From: Streptomyces sp. NBC_00239
Lineage (GTDB): Bacteria > Actinomycetota > Actinomycetes > Streptomycetales > Streptomycetaceae
Assembly: GCF_036194065.1 (NCBI RefSeq)
Contig: NZ_CP108096.1
Location: 186,001-250,000 of the forward strand
Direction: 5' to 3'
DNA length: 64,000 bases
Position numbers and translations under genes: made by a program. The notes under the pieces were generated by a model, which searched no databases, was not told the origin of the DNA, and worked only from the letters and a program-made list of their open reading frames with translations. This document shows positions 56,609-64,000 of this stretch, piece by piece; position 1 is the first letter of the stretch, and each line of letters starts with the position of its first letter.

Positions 56609-57658
56609 TCAAGCTACCGTCGCTTCGGCCATATCGATGCCGAGCTCAGCGCACAGTTCTTGAGCTGCCTTCATGAACTCTATGGCAGCCTCCCGCGCCT
56701 TCCCCTCGTCGGTCGCTCGCAGAGAGCGAATCTCCTCCTTAGCTTGGGACAGGCGATCACTGCCCGTCTGGCTGCCTGCTCGGGCAGACGGCTGCGAAAC
56801 AACCTTTGCCTTCTGGTCGACAGGTTCAGCGAACCCGAGGAATGCGGCAGCCTCCTGGAGGGTCTTCTCCGTGATCTTCTTGCGAGATGCCTCCGACCAC
56901 ACCTGCCGCACGGCCTCATCGCCGAACGTCTCAAAGACCGGACAGAGGGGTCGTAGGTGCTTCTCGACGAGCTCCATCGACGTCACGGACTCGAGTGCCA
57001 TCACAACCGGAACAGCTCGGATGATCTTGTTCGCGTAGTTCTTGCCGAAGCCGAAGCGAGCCTTCATCAGCGCGTCAAAGTTCGGGAACCCCATCGTCTC
57101 CCAGAGTTCCTCCTCCTTGATAGCGACGAAGTTCTGACCCTGAACGATGATCTTCTGCTGCTGTACACGCTGCTCATTCGCGCGCGCAGCCATCTCGGCC
57201 TGCGCGATACTCCTGGCGTAGTGGTTGAACCGCTCCTTCGGGTCTTCGCTCTCCGGCCTACTGAAGGGCTGGATCTCCACATACCCATTCCGGTCACGGT
57301 TGACAGGCAGGTGGACCAGGCCGTCGTCGTCATCTCCATGCAACAGCACCTCGGCGCTCGGCCCGCTCTCCTCGACGACGTTCTCGTCGGCGGCCGGCGG
57401 TGCGTCGCTTGACGCTGCAGGCGCATCCCCAGATCCGTCGTCGACTTCCGACGTCTCGGGTTCAGCGGCTGTCTCGGACTCCTGGCTAGCGGCTTCCGCC
57501 GCGGCCTCAGCCTCAGCGGCCTTTGCCTCAGCGGCCTTCCGGCCGGCCTCCCACTCGGCGCGGATCTCCTCACGAGTACGGACGGGCGGCACCGCGCCTC
57601 CTTCGGGCTGCCCGGAATCACTACCCTTCGGCAGGCTCTTGGGACGGTACTTACTCAT
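56609..57658 (-). CDS. ParB-like partition protein
   Basis: ATG at 57658 overlaps the parA stop by 4 bp. The 349-residue protein has a highly charged N-terminus with Glu/Ala repeats (EAKAAEAEAAAEAASQESET, residues 45-65), an acidic middle, and a helical domain from about 135 to 290 (FGFGKNYANKIIRAVPVVMA, EKTLQEAAAFLGFAEP). The last 45 residues are helical and could dimerise. It has no ParB/Sulfiredoxin nuclease-like box, so it is not a standard chromosomal ParB; its role is inferred from coupling to ParA and from the neighbouring iteron array. Confidence 0.7.
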   Translation of the reverse strand: MSKYRPKSLPKGSDSGQPEGGAVPPVRTREEIRAEWEAGRKAAEAKAAEAEAAAEAASQESETAAEPETSEVDDGSGDAPAASSDAPPAADENVVEESGPSAEVLLHGDDDDGLVHLPVNRDRNGYVEIQPFSRPESEDPKERFNHYARSIAQAEMAARANEQRVQQQKIIVQGQNFVAIKEEELWETMGFPNFDALMKARFGFGKNYANKIIRAVPVVMALESVTSMELVEKHLRPLCPVFETFGDEAVRQVWSEASRKKITEKTLQEAAAFLGFAEPVDQKAKVVSQPSARAGSQTGSDRLSQAKEEIRSLRATDEGKAREAAIEFMKAAQELCAELGIDMAEATVA

Positions 57659-58833
57659 GCCGCCAACTCCTTGGCCAGCTTCCTCATGGAGTCAGCCTGT
57701 GGGCAGTCTGGGGCGAACTGGAACAGCGGGATCTCGTAGTCAGATGACTCGCGCCCCTCGATGCTGTCCTTGAGCTCTGCCAGGACGATGGGGGAGTGCA
57801 AGGTGTTCCACTCGTCATAGAACCCGCGCGTCACTGTGCCCTTGCGCGAGTCGTACGCGTTGATGATGAAGCCGAGTTGGTCCACCTCAATCCGCAGGTT
57901 CTTGCACGTCGTCTCGATCTGCCCCTTGAGCAGGTTGTAGGCACGGAAGGACGACTTGTCGGACCAGACCGGGATCAGAATGCCCGAGTGGTCCGTCAGC
58001 TCACCGGGGCGCCGGTGTACGTAGTCGATCGCCAGCTCCATGCCGAGCCCCAGGTTGGGAGGGCCATCCAGGACAACCACGTCATAGTCGGCTTCGACCG
58101 GCTCAAGGGCACGGCGCAGGCAAGTGTCTCGACCCGCGGACATCGTCGCGAGGGAGGCGTCCATCAGGAACGCGTCCTCAAACGCCGGCAGTATGTGCAG
58201 CCTGCCGTCGAACATCGGGCCCGGGTTGATCTCGCGTCCCTCCATCGGCACTTCCTCGAGCGCGATGATGGACCGGCGTAGGTGCTGCGTGGCCTTGCCG
58301 AGCATGTGCGTCAGGAGGCTGTCACCTCCGGTGGGGAGCTCAGCAACCTGCAAGCGTGCTGAGAGGTGCCCCTGGGGGTCGTAGTCGACGAGCAGTACCT
58401 TGAGGCCCAGCTCTGCGAGGGCCTGGGCAAGTGCGGCGGCGATGAAGGTCTTCCCAACACCCCCCTTCTGATTGCCTACGAGGATTCGCTTGACCGGCTG
58501 GCGGACCACGCGCTCGACGGGGGAGGGGTGGCGGAGTAGCCACAGGGTGATGGCCTGGGCGATGCCCTGCACCTTCGTCACCTTGCGGGCTTCGCACTCG
58601 TCCTCGAAGCGGGCGACTCCTCCGGCAGGAACGTACGAGGCCCAGGACTTGGCGCCCTTCACCTCTACCTTCTCCGCGGACGGGGTGTCGTACCAGGAGT
58701 GGAGTGCATGGACGATCGCGTCTGAGACGTTCAGGCCGTGTTCAGCCGCTCTGATCTTGAGATCGCGGCGCATCTCTGGCATGACGTTCGCGATGAGCTT
58801 TTCAGTGCCGGAATCACTGTTCGGGGTGGACAT
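57655..58833 (-). CDS. parA: ParA partition ATPase with N-terminal RHH
   Basis: ATG at 58833 (MSTPNSDSGTEKLIANVMPE) lies 9 bases after a -10-like GATAAG, so the mRNA is probably leaderless; ATG 58860 lies upstream of that start. Residues 15-55 resemble a ribbon-helix-helix (MRRDLKIRAAEHGLNVSDAI). The ATPase domain has the deviant Walker A KGGVGKT near 128, VDYDPQGH near 155, and YDVVVLDGPPNLG near 245. ParA proteins position plasmid copies with a ParB and a centromere. The RHH could repress the operon through the inverted repeat just upstream. Confidence 0.85.
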   Translation of the reverse strand: MSTPNSDSGTEKLIANVMPEMRRDLKIRAAEHGLNVSDAIVHALHSWYDTPSAEKVEVKGAKSWASYVPAGGVARFEDECEARKVTKVQGIAQAITLWLLRHPSPVERVVRQPVKRILVGNQKGGVGKTFIAAALAQALAELGLKVLLVDYDPQGHLSARLQVAELPTGGDSLLTHMLGKATQHLRRSIIALEEVPMEGREINPGPMFDGRLHILPAFEDAFLMDASLATMSAGRDTCLRRALEPVEADYDVVVLDGPPNLGLGMELAIDYVHRRPGELTDHSGILIPVWSDKSSFRAYNLLKGQIETTCKNLRIEVDQLGFIINAYDSRKGTVTRGFYDEWNTLHSPIVLAELKDSIEGRESSDYEIPLFQFAPDCPQADSMRKLAKELAA

Positions 58834-58868
58834 GGTGGGCAACTTATCAGTCACCGACATGTCAGTGA
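58834..58868 (-). promoter_or_regulatory. par promoter and operator
   Basis: An 18-bp inverted repeat TCACCGACATGTCAGTGA (58851-58868, one mismatched pair, ACATGT core) lies directly upstream of the -10-like GATAAG on the minus strand. A protein bound there would block the promoter. The ParA RHH domain or ParB-like protein is the natural candidate. Confidence 0.65.
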
Positions 58869-59622
58869 GCTAAGGTACGGCGTGTTGCCCGAGATGATCA
58901 TGTTTCAGGCGTGGTGGCTGCTCCGGATGGGCGACCCCTGACCACGAAAGTGGGGCAAACGGGATGCTGTGTACGGCGTGTTGGGGTCTCTCTTGCGGCG
59001 CCGAATCGGGGTGGAAGCCAGCAAACTGGCGGGTCGTTGTTCTACCAAGTCTCCCTGCGCCCTCGTCGCACCGTGGGTGCAGGCGCCGTGCCGAGGGAGG
59101 GACTGAGTGATGATCTCACCGCGCCGCTCAGCTCGCGGCGCACGGCACTGCTCGGGTACCCGGGGTACTCGCCCCTACGACCGGGACAGAAGTCGCCCCA
59201 AACTGTGCGTCTCCTCGAACGCGAGGAAGCACAATATGGGCCGCACTTTGACTCTCAGAAGTTCAGTTGGCATACACAAAACGCGGTCCAGTTCTGCGCT
59301 GGTTCCTTGCCTTGGTGTCGCAATTTCGGTCACTAAATCCAAACGCCACTTTCGCTCTCTAATGAGAGATTCTGACGCGCAAAATATCGCTCCTTGGGGG
59401 ACGACTCCACATCGCCACGCCAATCTCGAAACGGCAGTGCCGCAGGTCAGAGAGGGTGTAGGGTGACGAGCGCTTAATCGAATACTGAGGATCTTGAATT
59501 CCGAGAATCGCGGAAGAACCCGCTAAGGGGGACCTCGTTATTCAACTCGGATAAGCGGTTCGCTTGCCAGATCCGAAAGCGACGCAAAGCCCAGCTCAAC
59601 CCATCCGTAGAGGAGGAATGCC
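58869..59622. other. Non-coding, AT-richer region, possible origin
   Basis: About 750 bp without a convincing gene, between parA and the replication-type genes. From about 59205 to 59600 the base composition is clearly less GC-rich than anywhere else in the window, with runs such as TTGACTCTCAGAAGTTCAGT and short inverted repeats (CTCTCTAATGAGAG at 59356). One iteron (59154) lies at its left. An unwinding region or non-coding replication locus is the most likely content. Confidence 0.5.
59154..59170 (+). repeat. Outlying iteron copy upstream of parA
   Basis: GGGTACCCGGGGTACTC, a copy with one changed base pair, 321 bp upstream of the parA start and 3 kb from the array. Confidence 0.7.
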
Positions 59623-59856
59623 GTGCCTTCTTCCTCCGTGCTGCGTGGGGGCATGCGATCGCCCGGGGTGACTAAGCACCCAGAACCTCATCGGTCGGCG
59701 CCCGGCATCGCCCTGTGCGCCACGGTCGCGCCCGCTGGGACTTATCCACAGGTCATGCCGTGCAGGGTGGCCCAGAACGCGAAGAGCCCGGGATCTGCGG
59801 TCCCGGGCCGTTCGCACTGCGTGGAGGGGGTGTTGGTCAGCCAGATAGCCAGCTGA
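59623..59856 (+). CDS. Possible small ORF, 77 aa
   Basis: GTG at 59623 follows GAGGAGG at an ideal six bases. Product MPSSSVLRGGMRSPGVTKHP .... The frame crosses both a DnaA box and a strong hairpin, and codon bias is weak, so the coding status is doubtful. The good ribosome binding site is the reason for listing it. Confidence 0.3.
   Translation: MPSSSVLRGGMRSPGVTKHPEPHRSAPGIALCATVAPAGTYPQVMPCRVAQNAKSPGSAVPGRSHCVEGVLVSQIAS
59737..59752 (+). promoter_or_regulatory. DnaA box near the replication genes
   Basis: GGGACTTATCCACAGG with a perfect TTATCCACA, pointing at the replication-type gene about 190 bp downstream. It may take part in replication initiation or be one more copy of the dispersed motif. 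Confidence 0.6.
59779..59815 (+). terminator. Hairpin upstream of the replication genes
   Basis: Arms GCGAAGAGCCCGGGA and TCCCGGGCCGTTCGC with a 7-base loop and a short internal mismatch. It may insulate the downstream gene or be an RNA control element of replication. Confidence 0.55.
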
Positions 59857-59939
59857 GTGCCGGTGTCGCCGGGTTCGTCTCTCGTGCTTTCCCTAGCCAG
59901 ATCGAGCCGCGGTGACGGTGTCCCCTGCCTACCTCGATT

Positions 59940-62657
59940 ATGGAGCAGATCATCGCTGTCCGTACGAGGGCTGGCTCAGTCATGCCGAAATCGGCTGATG
60001 GAGCGGCTCGATCCAAGCGTTCTGGTTCGTCCTGGCGTCGTAGTGCGCGCGTGGGCGAGGTTGTTGAGTTGGCTGGTCCGGTCCCGGAGTCGGGGCCTGG
60101 TGATCCTCTGGTGTTGAACCGGGCGATGCGTGCCCGGCTGCATGCCGCGGTGCGGTGCCTCTTGGCGGACAAGTCCCTTGAGGGTGTCCCGGATTCGGTG
60201 CGTCTGGCTGCGGTGGTCCTGTTGGCGAAGGCGCCGGCGCGTAGTGCTGTTCTGCGTCTTCGGGCGGGGGAGATGGGGCGGTGGCTCGGGTTCTCCGAGT
60301 CGTACGTCGACCACAAGGTGCTGCCCATGATGCGCGCGGCCGGTGTGGTGGAGACCAAAGCGCTGACGGATGAGGCCGGCCGGGTAACGGGCCTGGAGTG
60401 GAAGTTCCTGCCGTTGCTCGCCGCGCGGGAGAGCGGCGATCCGATGCACCCGCTCGCCTTGGCCCGCAAGGACCTGGCGACGCTTCTTCGGTTCTGCGAG
60501 GCGCTGTTCGCGCCGGGCTGGGCGCCGATCGACGGTCCGGTGACGCTGCCGGGGCTGCTGGGGACTCGGCGGGGGAGGGGCGCTGCGACGGACCGGCTCG
60601 CTCTGCTGCTGCTCGCGCTGCAGACGCGGCCGGACGGGCGGGTGCGTCTGGTCGGCGGGTCGGTGAAGGAGGGCCGCGGGCGCGCGGACGCCACGGTCGC
60701 GAAGGCGCTCGGCTGTTCGGTGTCCGGTGGAGGCAAGGTCGTCGACCGCCTGGAGCGGCTCCAGGTCGTCGAGGTGGTGCGTGGGACGACGGAGACGGGC
60801 CAGTACGGCAAGGGCCGGCTGGTCCTGCCCGCGATCGCGTCCGCGTTCGGTCGGGACGCGGCACCGCAGGTTGTTGTCGAGGGCGGCGCCGAGGAACTGG
60901 AGGAGCAGCCCGAACAGTGCCCGTCGTGCGCGCACGGTTCGGCTCAGGGTGAGGACGAGGCGGCCGGTGAGGCCTTGGTGGTCTCGGGGGAGGGCTGGCA
61001 GCAGGAGTCGTTCGACGATGTCGAGCCCGTGGTTTTCCAGCGCCCCGTTGCTGCACCCGGGGATCTTGAAGCCGGGCCGGAGGAGGAAGGCCCTGTCACC
61101 AGCAGGGAAGAGGCTCTTGAGCCCGCGCCGGAGACCGGTGTGGTGGAGCGCCCTGCTGGTGCACCCCTCCACGCTGACCACGCGCTGGGAGTTTCTCTCT
61201 CTGGTTCTCTCTCGCTTGCTGGTGGGTTTTCCGGCGAAGCCGATCCGGGGTGCGGTGATCTGCCGGAGTGCGCGGGCGCCCGCGAGGGCGGGCCGGATCG
61301 CACCGAGGTCGCCGCGGCTGCGGCCGGTGGCGGGCTGGGCGGCCCGCTCCGCGGGGAACAGCTGCAGGAAGCGGCAGTTGGTGAGTCGGGCAGGTCGGTC
61401 GAGCTTGGCTCGGTGAAGGCATCGGCGAAGCAGGCGGGGACGCTGGTGTTCGTACGGCCTGCGGCCTTGCCGGTGGGCTTGGAGTCGGTGCTCGCGCCGG
61501 TACGGCCGGTGTGGGAGCAGATCCTGCGGCCGGGCGCCCGCCGCCATGTCGCTGCTGCGGTGCGGGTCCAGCTCGGTGTGCTGCGCGGGATCGTCGGCCT
61601 GGCCGAGGCCGAACAGGTCCTCGCTGAGCGACTGGAGCGGCGCCTTGATCAGCAGATGGGCCGGCCCGTTACGGATCCGGTGGGGTGGCTCCTGGGCCGT
61701 GGCCTGGCGCAGCGGGCGTGGTGTTGGTCGCAGCTGTGCGACGAGGGCCGGCGGATGGACTCCGGCGCTGACTGCCCCAGCTGCCAGGTCCTGATCGGTG
61801 ACCGGCGGGGACTGCGTGCGCGGATCGCCGCGGAGACCGCCCGGGAGCTGGTCGGGGCGGCGTCGGCGGTGCTGCAGGCCGAGACCGAGAAGCGGCTGAA
61901 CGCCGCGGTGACGTCCGAGGCAGCGGCCCAGGCCGTACGGCGGGAGCAGGCACGCGTCGAGCAGCAGGCCCGCGCGAAGGTCGTCGAGCAGCGCCGCGCG
62001 CAGAACGCGGCGGCCGAGCAGGAGCGCCTGGCCCGGCCCTGCGAGGACTGCGGGATCCCGGACGCGGCTGGCCGGTGCCTGCTGTGCACCGAACGCCGGG
62101 CCGTGGAGCGGTTGTTGGCCGAGTCCGTGGACCTTGCGGTGATGGCCCGCGCCGACCTCACCGACCCGTCGGCGGTCGCGGAGGCCACCGCGCGGTGCAC
62201 GGCGGACACCCGGTTGCTGCTGGAGCAGCACCTGGACCGGCTGCGCGGTGACGGCATCGAGGACGTCGGCCTGCTGTTCGCTGCCCGGGAGGTCGTCGAG
62301 AAGCTCTGCGACCAGCGACGCGAGAGCCTGAACGGTCGGCTGATGCGGACGGCCGAGGCCGAGTGCGAGGCGGACAAGGCGTACGACGCCAAGATGCGCT
62401 CGGCGCACCGGTACCCGACCCGGGCGATGGCCCAGGCGGCCGCCGAACGGGCAGCGGAGGAGGCCCTGGGGCGAACGGTGGAGGTCTTGTTCGCCGACCG
62501 GGCCCGGCGCCTGCGGACCGCCCGGGGCGAGCAGCCGGCTCGGCCCAGGGTGACGGACTGGGCGAGCCGCTGTGCCGAACTCGCCGACCAGCAGCTTCCC
62601 GACGACCGGGCCCAGCATGCCGGGGCACGGGCCCTGGAGGCGGTGAGCGCGGCATGA
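59940..62657 (+). CDS. Replication-associated protein, 905 aa
   Basis: ATG at 59940 (MEQIIAVRTRAGSVMPKSAD); ATG 59982 has GAGGG upstream and is the alternative. Residues about 60-140 form a winged-helix (RAGEMGRWLGFSESYVDHKV), 205-300 a second one (KALGCSVSGGGKVVDRLERL). The middle is a long acidic linker. Residues 500-650 hold helices and CPSCQVLIGDRRGLRA, then a coiled coil, then CEDCGIPDAAGRCLLC (zinc) near 700. It is coupled to two further genes by ATGA overlaps. Replication or plasmid maintenance is inferred from its DNA-binding domains and its place beside par and the AT-rich region. Confidence 0.65.
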   Translation: MEQIIAVRTRAGSVMPKSADGAARSKRSGSSWRRSARVGEVVELAGPVPESGPGDPLVLNRAMRARLHAAVRCLLADKSLEGVPDSVRLAAVVLLAKAPARSAVLRLRAGEMGRWLGFSESYVDHKVLPMMRAAGVVETKALTDEAGRVTGLEWKFLPLLAARESGDPMHPLALARKDLATLLRFCEALFAPGWAPIDGPVTLPGLLGTRRGRGAATDRLALLLLALQTRPDGRVRLVGGSVKEGRGRADATVAKALGCSVSGGGKVVDRLERLQVVEVVRGTTETGQYGKGRLVLPAIASAFGRDAAPQVVVEGGAEELEEQPEQCPSCAHGSAQGEDEAAGEALVVSGEGWQQESFDDVEPVVFQRPVAAPGDLEAGPEEEGPVTSREEALEPAPETGVVERPAGAPLHADHALGVSLSGSLSLAGGFSGEADPGCGDLPECAGAREGGPDRTEVAAAAAGGGLGGPLRGEQLQEAAVGESGRSVELGSVKASAKQAGTLVFVRPAALPVGLESVLAPVRPVWEQILRPGARRHVAAAVRVQLGVLRGIVGLAEAEQVLAERLERRLDQQMGRPVTDPVGWLLGRGLAQRAWCWSQLCDEGRRMDSGADCPSCQVLIGDRRGLRARIAAETARELVGAASAVLQAETEKRLNAAVTSEAAAQAVRREQARVEQQARAKVVEQRRAQNAAAEQERLARPCEDCGIPDAAGRCLLCTERRAVERLLAESVDLAVMARADLTDPSAVAEATARCTADTRLLLEQHLDRLRGDGIEDVGLLFAAREVVEKLCDQRRESLNGRLMRTAEAECEADKAYDAKMRSAHRYPTRAMAQAAAERAAEEALGRTVEVLFADRARRLRTARGEQPARPRVTDWASRCAELADQQLPDDRAQHAGARALEAVSAA

Positions 62658-62800
62658 CCACCCTCGGCATCACCACCGCCACGGTCTCGGCGCCGTACGG
62701 CAGCCCACGTTCGTCCTCTTCCTCACCACCGGGATGCTGCCGGCAGGTGCGGGTGCTCCGGGATGTGGTGTCCCCCCTGCCAGCAGGGGAGATGCCATGA
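62654..62800 (+). CDS. Small coupled ORF, 48 aa
   Basis: ATG at 62654 overlaps the preceding stop, and its TGA overlaps the ATG of the next gene (ATGA). Product MTTLGITTATVSAPYGSPRS .... AGGGGA near its end is the ribosome binding site of the next gene. It may mainly pass ribosomes on. Confidence 0.4.
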   Translation: MTTLGITTATVSAPYGSPRSSSSSPPGCCRQVRVLRDVVSPLPAGEMP

Positions 62801-64000
62801 CCACCAGGACTCTTCCCCGGGCCCGCCGTACCCCGGTGGTGCCGGTGTGGGAGCGGCGCCCGCTCACCCGACGCTCCCGTCGGCTGTTGCTGGAGGGCGA
62901 CGTCGAGGGGCGCTACGCCGGCCGGGACGATCCTGACTCCGGCTACCGGCTCACCATGGCGCTCGCGCTCGCCTGCTCGCAGCCCGGCCGCGAATGGACG
63001 CCCGCCGACTTCCACCAGGCCCTCATCTACACGCCGACCCGGGGCGGCTGGTGGGCGCGCAGGCTCCGCGAGCGCAAGGGCACCCAGTATGCGGAGAACA
63101 AGCTCACCGCGATGCTGGACAAGGCCCGCGAGTTCGCCGCCCGCAACACCGCGATCACCGGCCGCCCGGACGCCCTGGAACGGATCAACGAGGTCCGCCA
63201 TGCCGTGGAACACCTCGCCTGGCCGTCCCGCGGCGGGGGAGCGGTCGACCAGAAGAACATCGCCGCACGCCTCACGCTGTGCGAGCGGGCCGGCGGCCTG
63301 GAGCACACCACCGCGCTGCGCCCGCACGCCGAGCGGATGGGCTGCGCGAAGTCGACCGCCGAGGCCAGCGACAAGCGGCTCGTCGAAGCCGGGTGGCTTC
63401 AGTTGCTGGAGGCCGGCACCGGCAAGAACCACGGCTCACGGTGGCGGCTGAAGATCCCCGACCACGTCACCGAGCTCCTCGCTCGTGCAGCGCCGGGACA
63501 GTTTCTGCCCCCCACTCCCGGGGAGATGGCAACTGTCCCGGATCCGCACACCTTCACCGACACCGCCGCACTCGCCTCGGTGATGGCCCACGACGCCTTC
63601 CACCACTTCGCCCACGGCACCAGCGGCGCCCGCATCCTGGCCTGCCTCGACGTCACGGAAGGACTCGCGCCCGCCCAGCTGCAGCGGGCGACCAGCCTGC
63701 ACCGCACCACCGTCGCCCGCCGACTGGACAAACTCGTCGCCGACGGCCTCGCCCGCGAGTGCGAGGGCCTGTACTACCTGGCCCCCGACCTTGCCGGCCC
63801 CGCCCGCCTCCACCCCGACGACCAGGTCCTTGCCGAGGCCGCCGAACAGCAGGGCACCGCGGGATTCGGCGAGCGCCGCAGAGCGCGGCACGCCCGAGAG
63901 CGCGCCAACTACCAGCGGTACATCGCCGAACGGAGCACCCGGGCCCGGCCCCAGCGGCCGCGTCCCGTGCTGGTTCCCGAAGGCGTCATCGACCCCGACA
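62797..64000 (+). CDS. Replication-type winged-helix protein, partial
   Basis: ATG at 62797 with GGGGAGA upstream; open to the right edge after 401 codons. Residues 45-105 (YRLTMALALACSQPGREWTP, ALIYTPTRGGWWARRLRERK) form a first winged-helix-like unit. 190-225 (AERMGCAKSTAEASDKRLVE) and 280-320 (LQRATSLHRTTVARRLDKLV) are two further helix-turn-helices. The end is basic (ERRRARHARERANYQRY). Three DNA-binding units and coupling to the 905-residue gene suggest an initiator or its partner. A broken copy of its first 75 residues lies at 56206-56445. Confidence 0.75.
   Translation, partial: MTTRTLPRARRTPVVPVWERRPLTRRSRRLLLEGDVEGRYAGRDDPDSGYRLTMALALACSQPGREWTPADFHQALIYTPTRGGWWARRLRERKGTQYAENKLTAMLDKAREFAARNTAITGRPDALERINEVRHAVEHLAWPSRGGGAVDQKNIAARLTLCERAGGLEHTTALRPHAERMGCAKSTAEASDKRLVEAGWLQLLEAGTGKNHGSRWRLKIPDHVTELLARAAPGQFLPPTPGEMATVPDPHTFTDTAALASVMAHDAFHHFAHGTSGARILACLDVTEGLAPAQLQRATSLHRTTVARRLDKLVADGLARECEGLYYLAPDLAGPARLHPDDQVLAEAAEQQGTAGFGERRRARHARERANYQRYIAERSTRARPQRPRPVLVPEGVIDPD

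Noticed and set aside
59175..59423. 82-codon minus-strand frame in the AT-rich region
   Set aside because: No ribosome binding site and no codon bias; the region is better explained as non-coding.
59000..59900. Linear plasmid telomere
   Set aside because: No series of terminal palindromes, and genes continue on both sides.
59976..62618. 880-codon minus-strand frame
   Set aside because: Antisense shadow of the replication-type gene; the plus-strand frame has winged-helix and zinc motifs and coupled neighbours.

Overview
The DNA is very GC-rich, with strong G/C preference at third codon positions and frequent GTG or TTG starts and 4-bp ATGA/GTGA gene overlaps. Together with the gene families seen (NsdA-like regulator, DUF2637 protein, an LAxTG-anchored surface protein, many small zinc-binding proteins typical of actinobacterial plasmids and phages), this points to Streptomyces or a close relative. 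A type IV-like conjugation operon, a ParA/ParB-like partition pair, a large iteron array and replication-like genes lie in one window, so it is most likely part of a large conjugative plasmid (linear or circular cannot be told; no telomere is visible). No rRNA, tRNA or CRISPR was found. Layout: 0-4 kb holds minus-strand genes of unknown function, including a membrane protein whose N-terminus resembles the plasmid's own pilin-like protein, a lipoprotein and a decayed gene fragment. 4.3-10.7 kb is a mobile element with three consecutive, translationally coupled tyrosine-recombinase-like genes plus a short coiled-coil protein (Tn554-like plan), inserted at the 3' end of a small winged-helix gene. 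10.7-16.1 kb is a cargo-like block: NsdA-type regulator facing an operon of asparagine-synthase-like amidotransferase, Nudix hydrolase and UDP-glucose-type dehydrogenase. 17-29 kb is a plus-strand island of about 18 mostly small genes: a DUF6884-like protein, a VWA protein, an AAA ATPase, many zinc-finger proteins, a Bro-N-like protein and two different PP-loop (PAPS-reductase-like) enzymes. Several transcription units in it start from near-identical promoters, also found at 4.0 kb. 29-39 kb is minus-strand: an MFS exporter with a 20-codon leader peptide and an attenuator-like hairpin, a 52-residue peptide, regulators, an HNH lipoprotein, an orphan TrpA, a secreted SH3-like protein, an LAxTG surface protein and a second MFS exporter. 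39-52 kb is the conjugation region: FtsK/TraB-like coupling ATPase, two TcpC/VirB8-like proteins, pilin-like and VirB3/TcpE-like proteins, two small P-loop ATPases, a VirB4-like ATPase, a TrbL/VirB6-like protein and a cell-wall hydrolase. 52-64 kb is the maintenance region: DUF2637 membrane protein, 22 tandem copies of a double GGGTACCC site, a truncated replication-type pseudogene, parB-like and parA genes with an operator, a 1.1 kb largely non-coding AT-richer region with a perfect DnaA box, and two large replication-like genes running off the window. Two dispersed motifs tie the regions together: a DnaA-box-like sequence (GGACTCTGTCCACAGG) placed upstream of genes in the direction of transcription at ten or more places, and the GACCCT-N6-TTGNNN promoter family. 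They suggest that most of the window, apart from the inserted element and cargo, is regulated as one replicon. The most novel-looking points are the SVR-repeat leader peptide and attenuator, the shared promoter family, the PP-loop/DUF6884 island, the pilin-domain fusion and the array-associated partition module.
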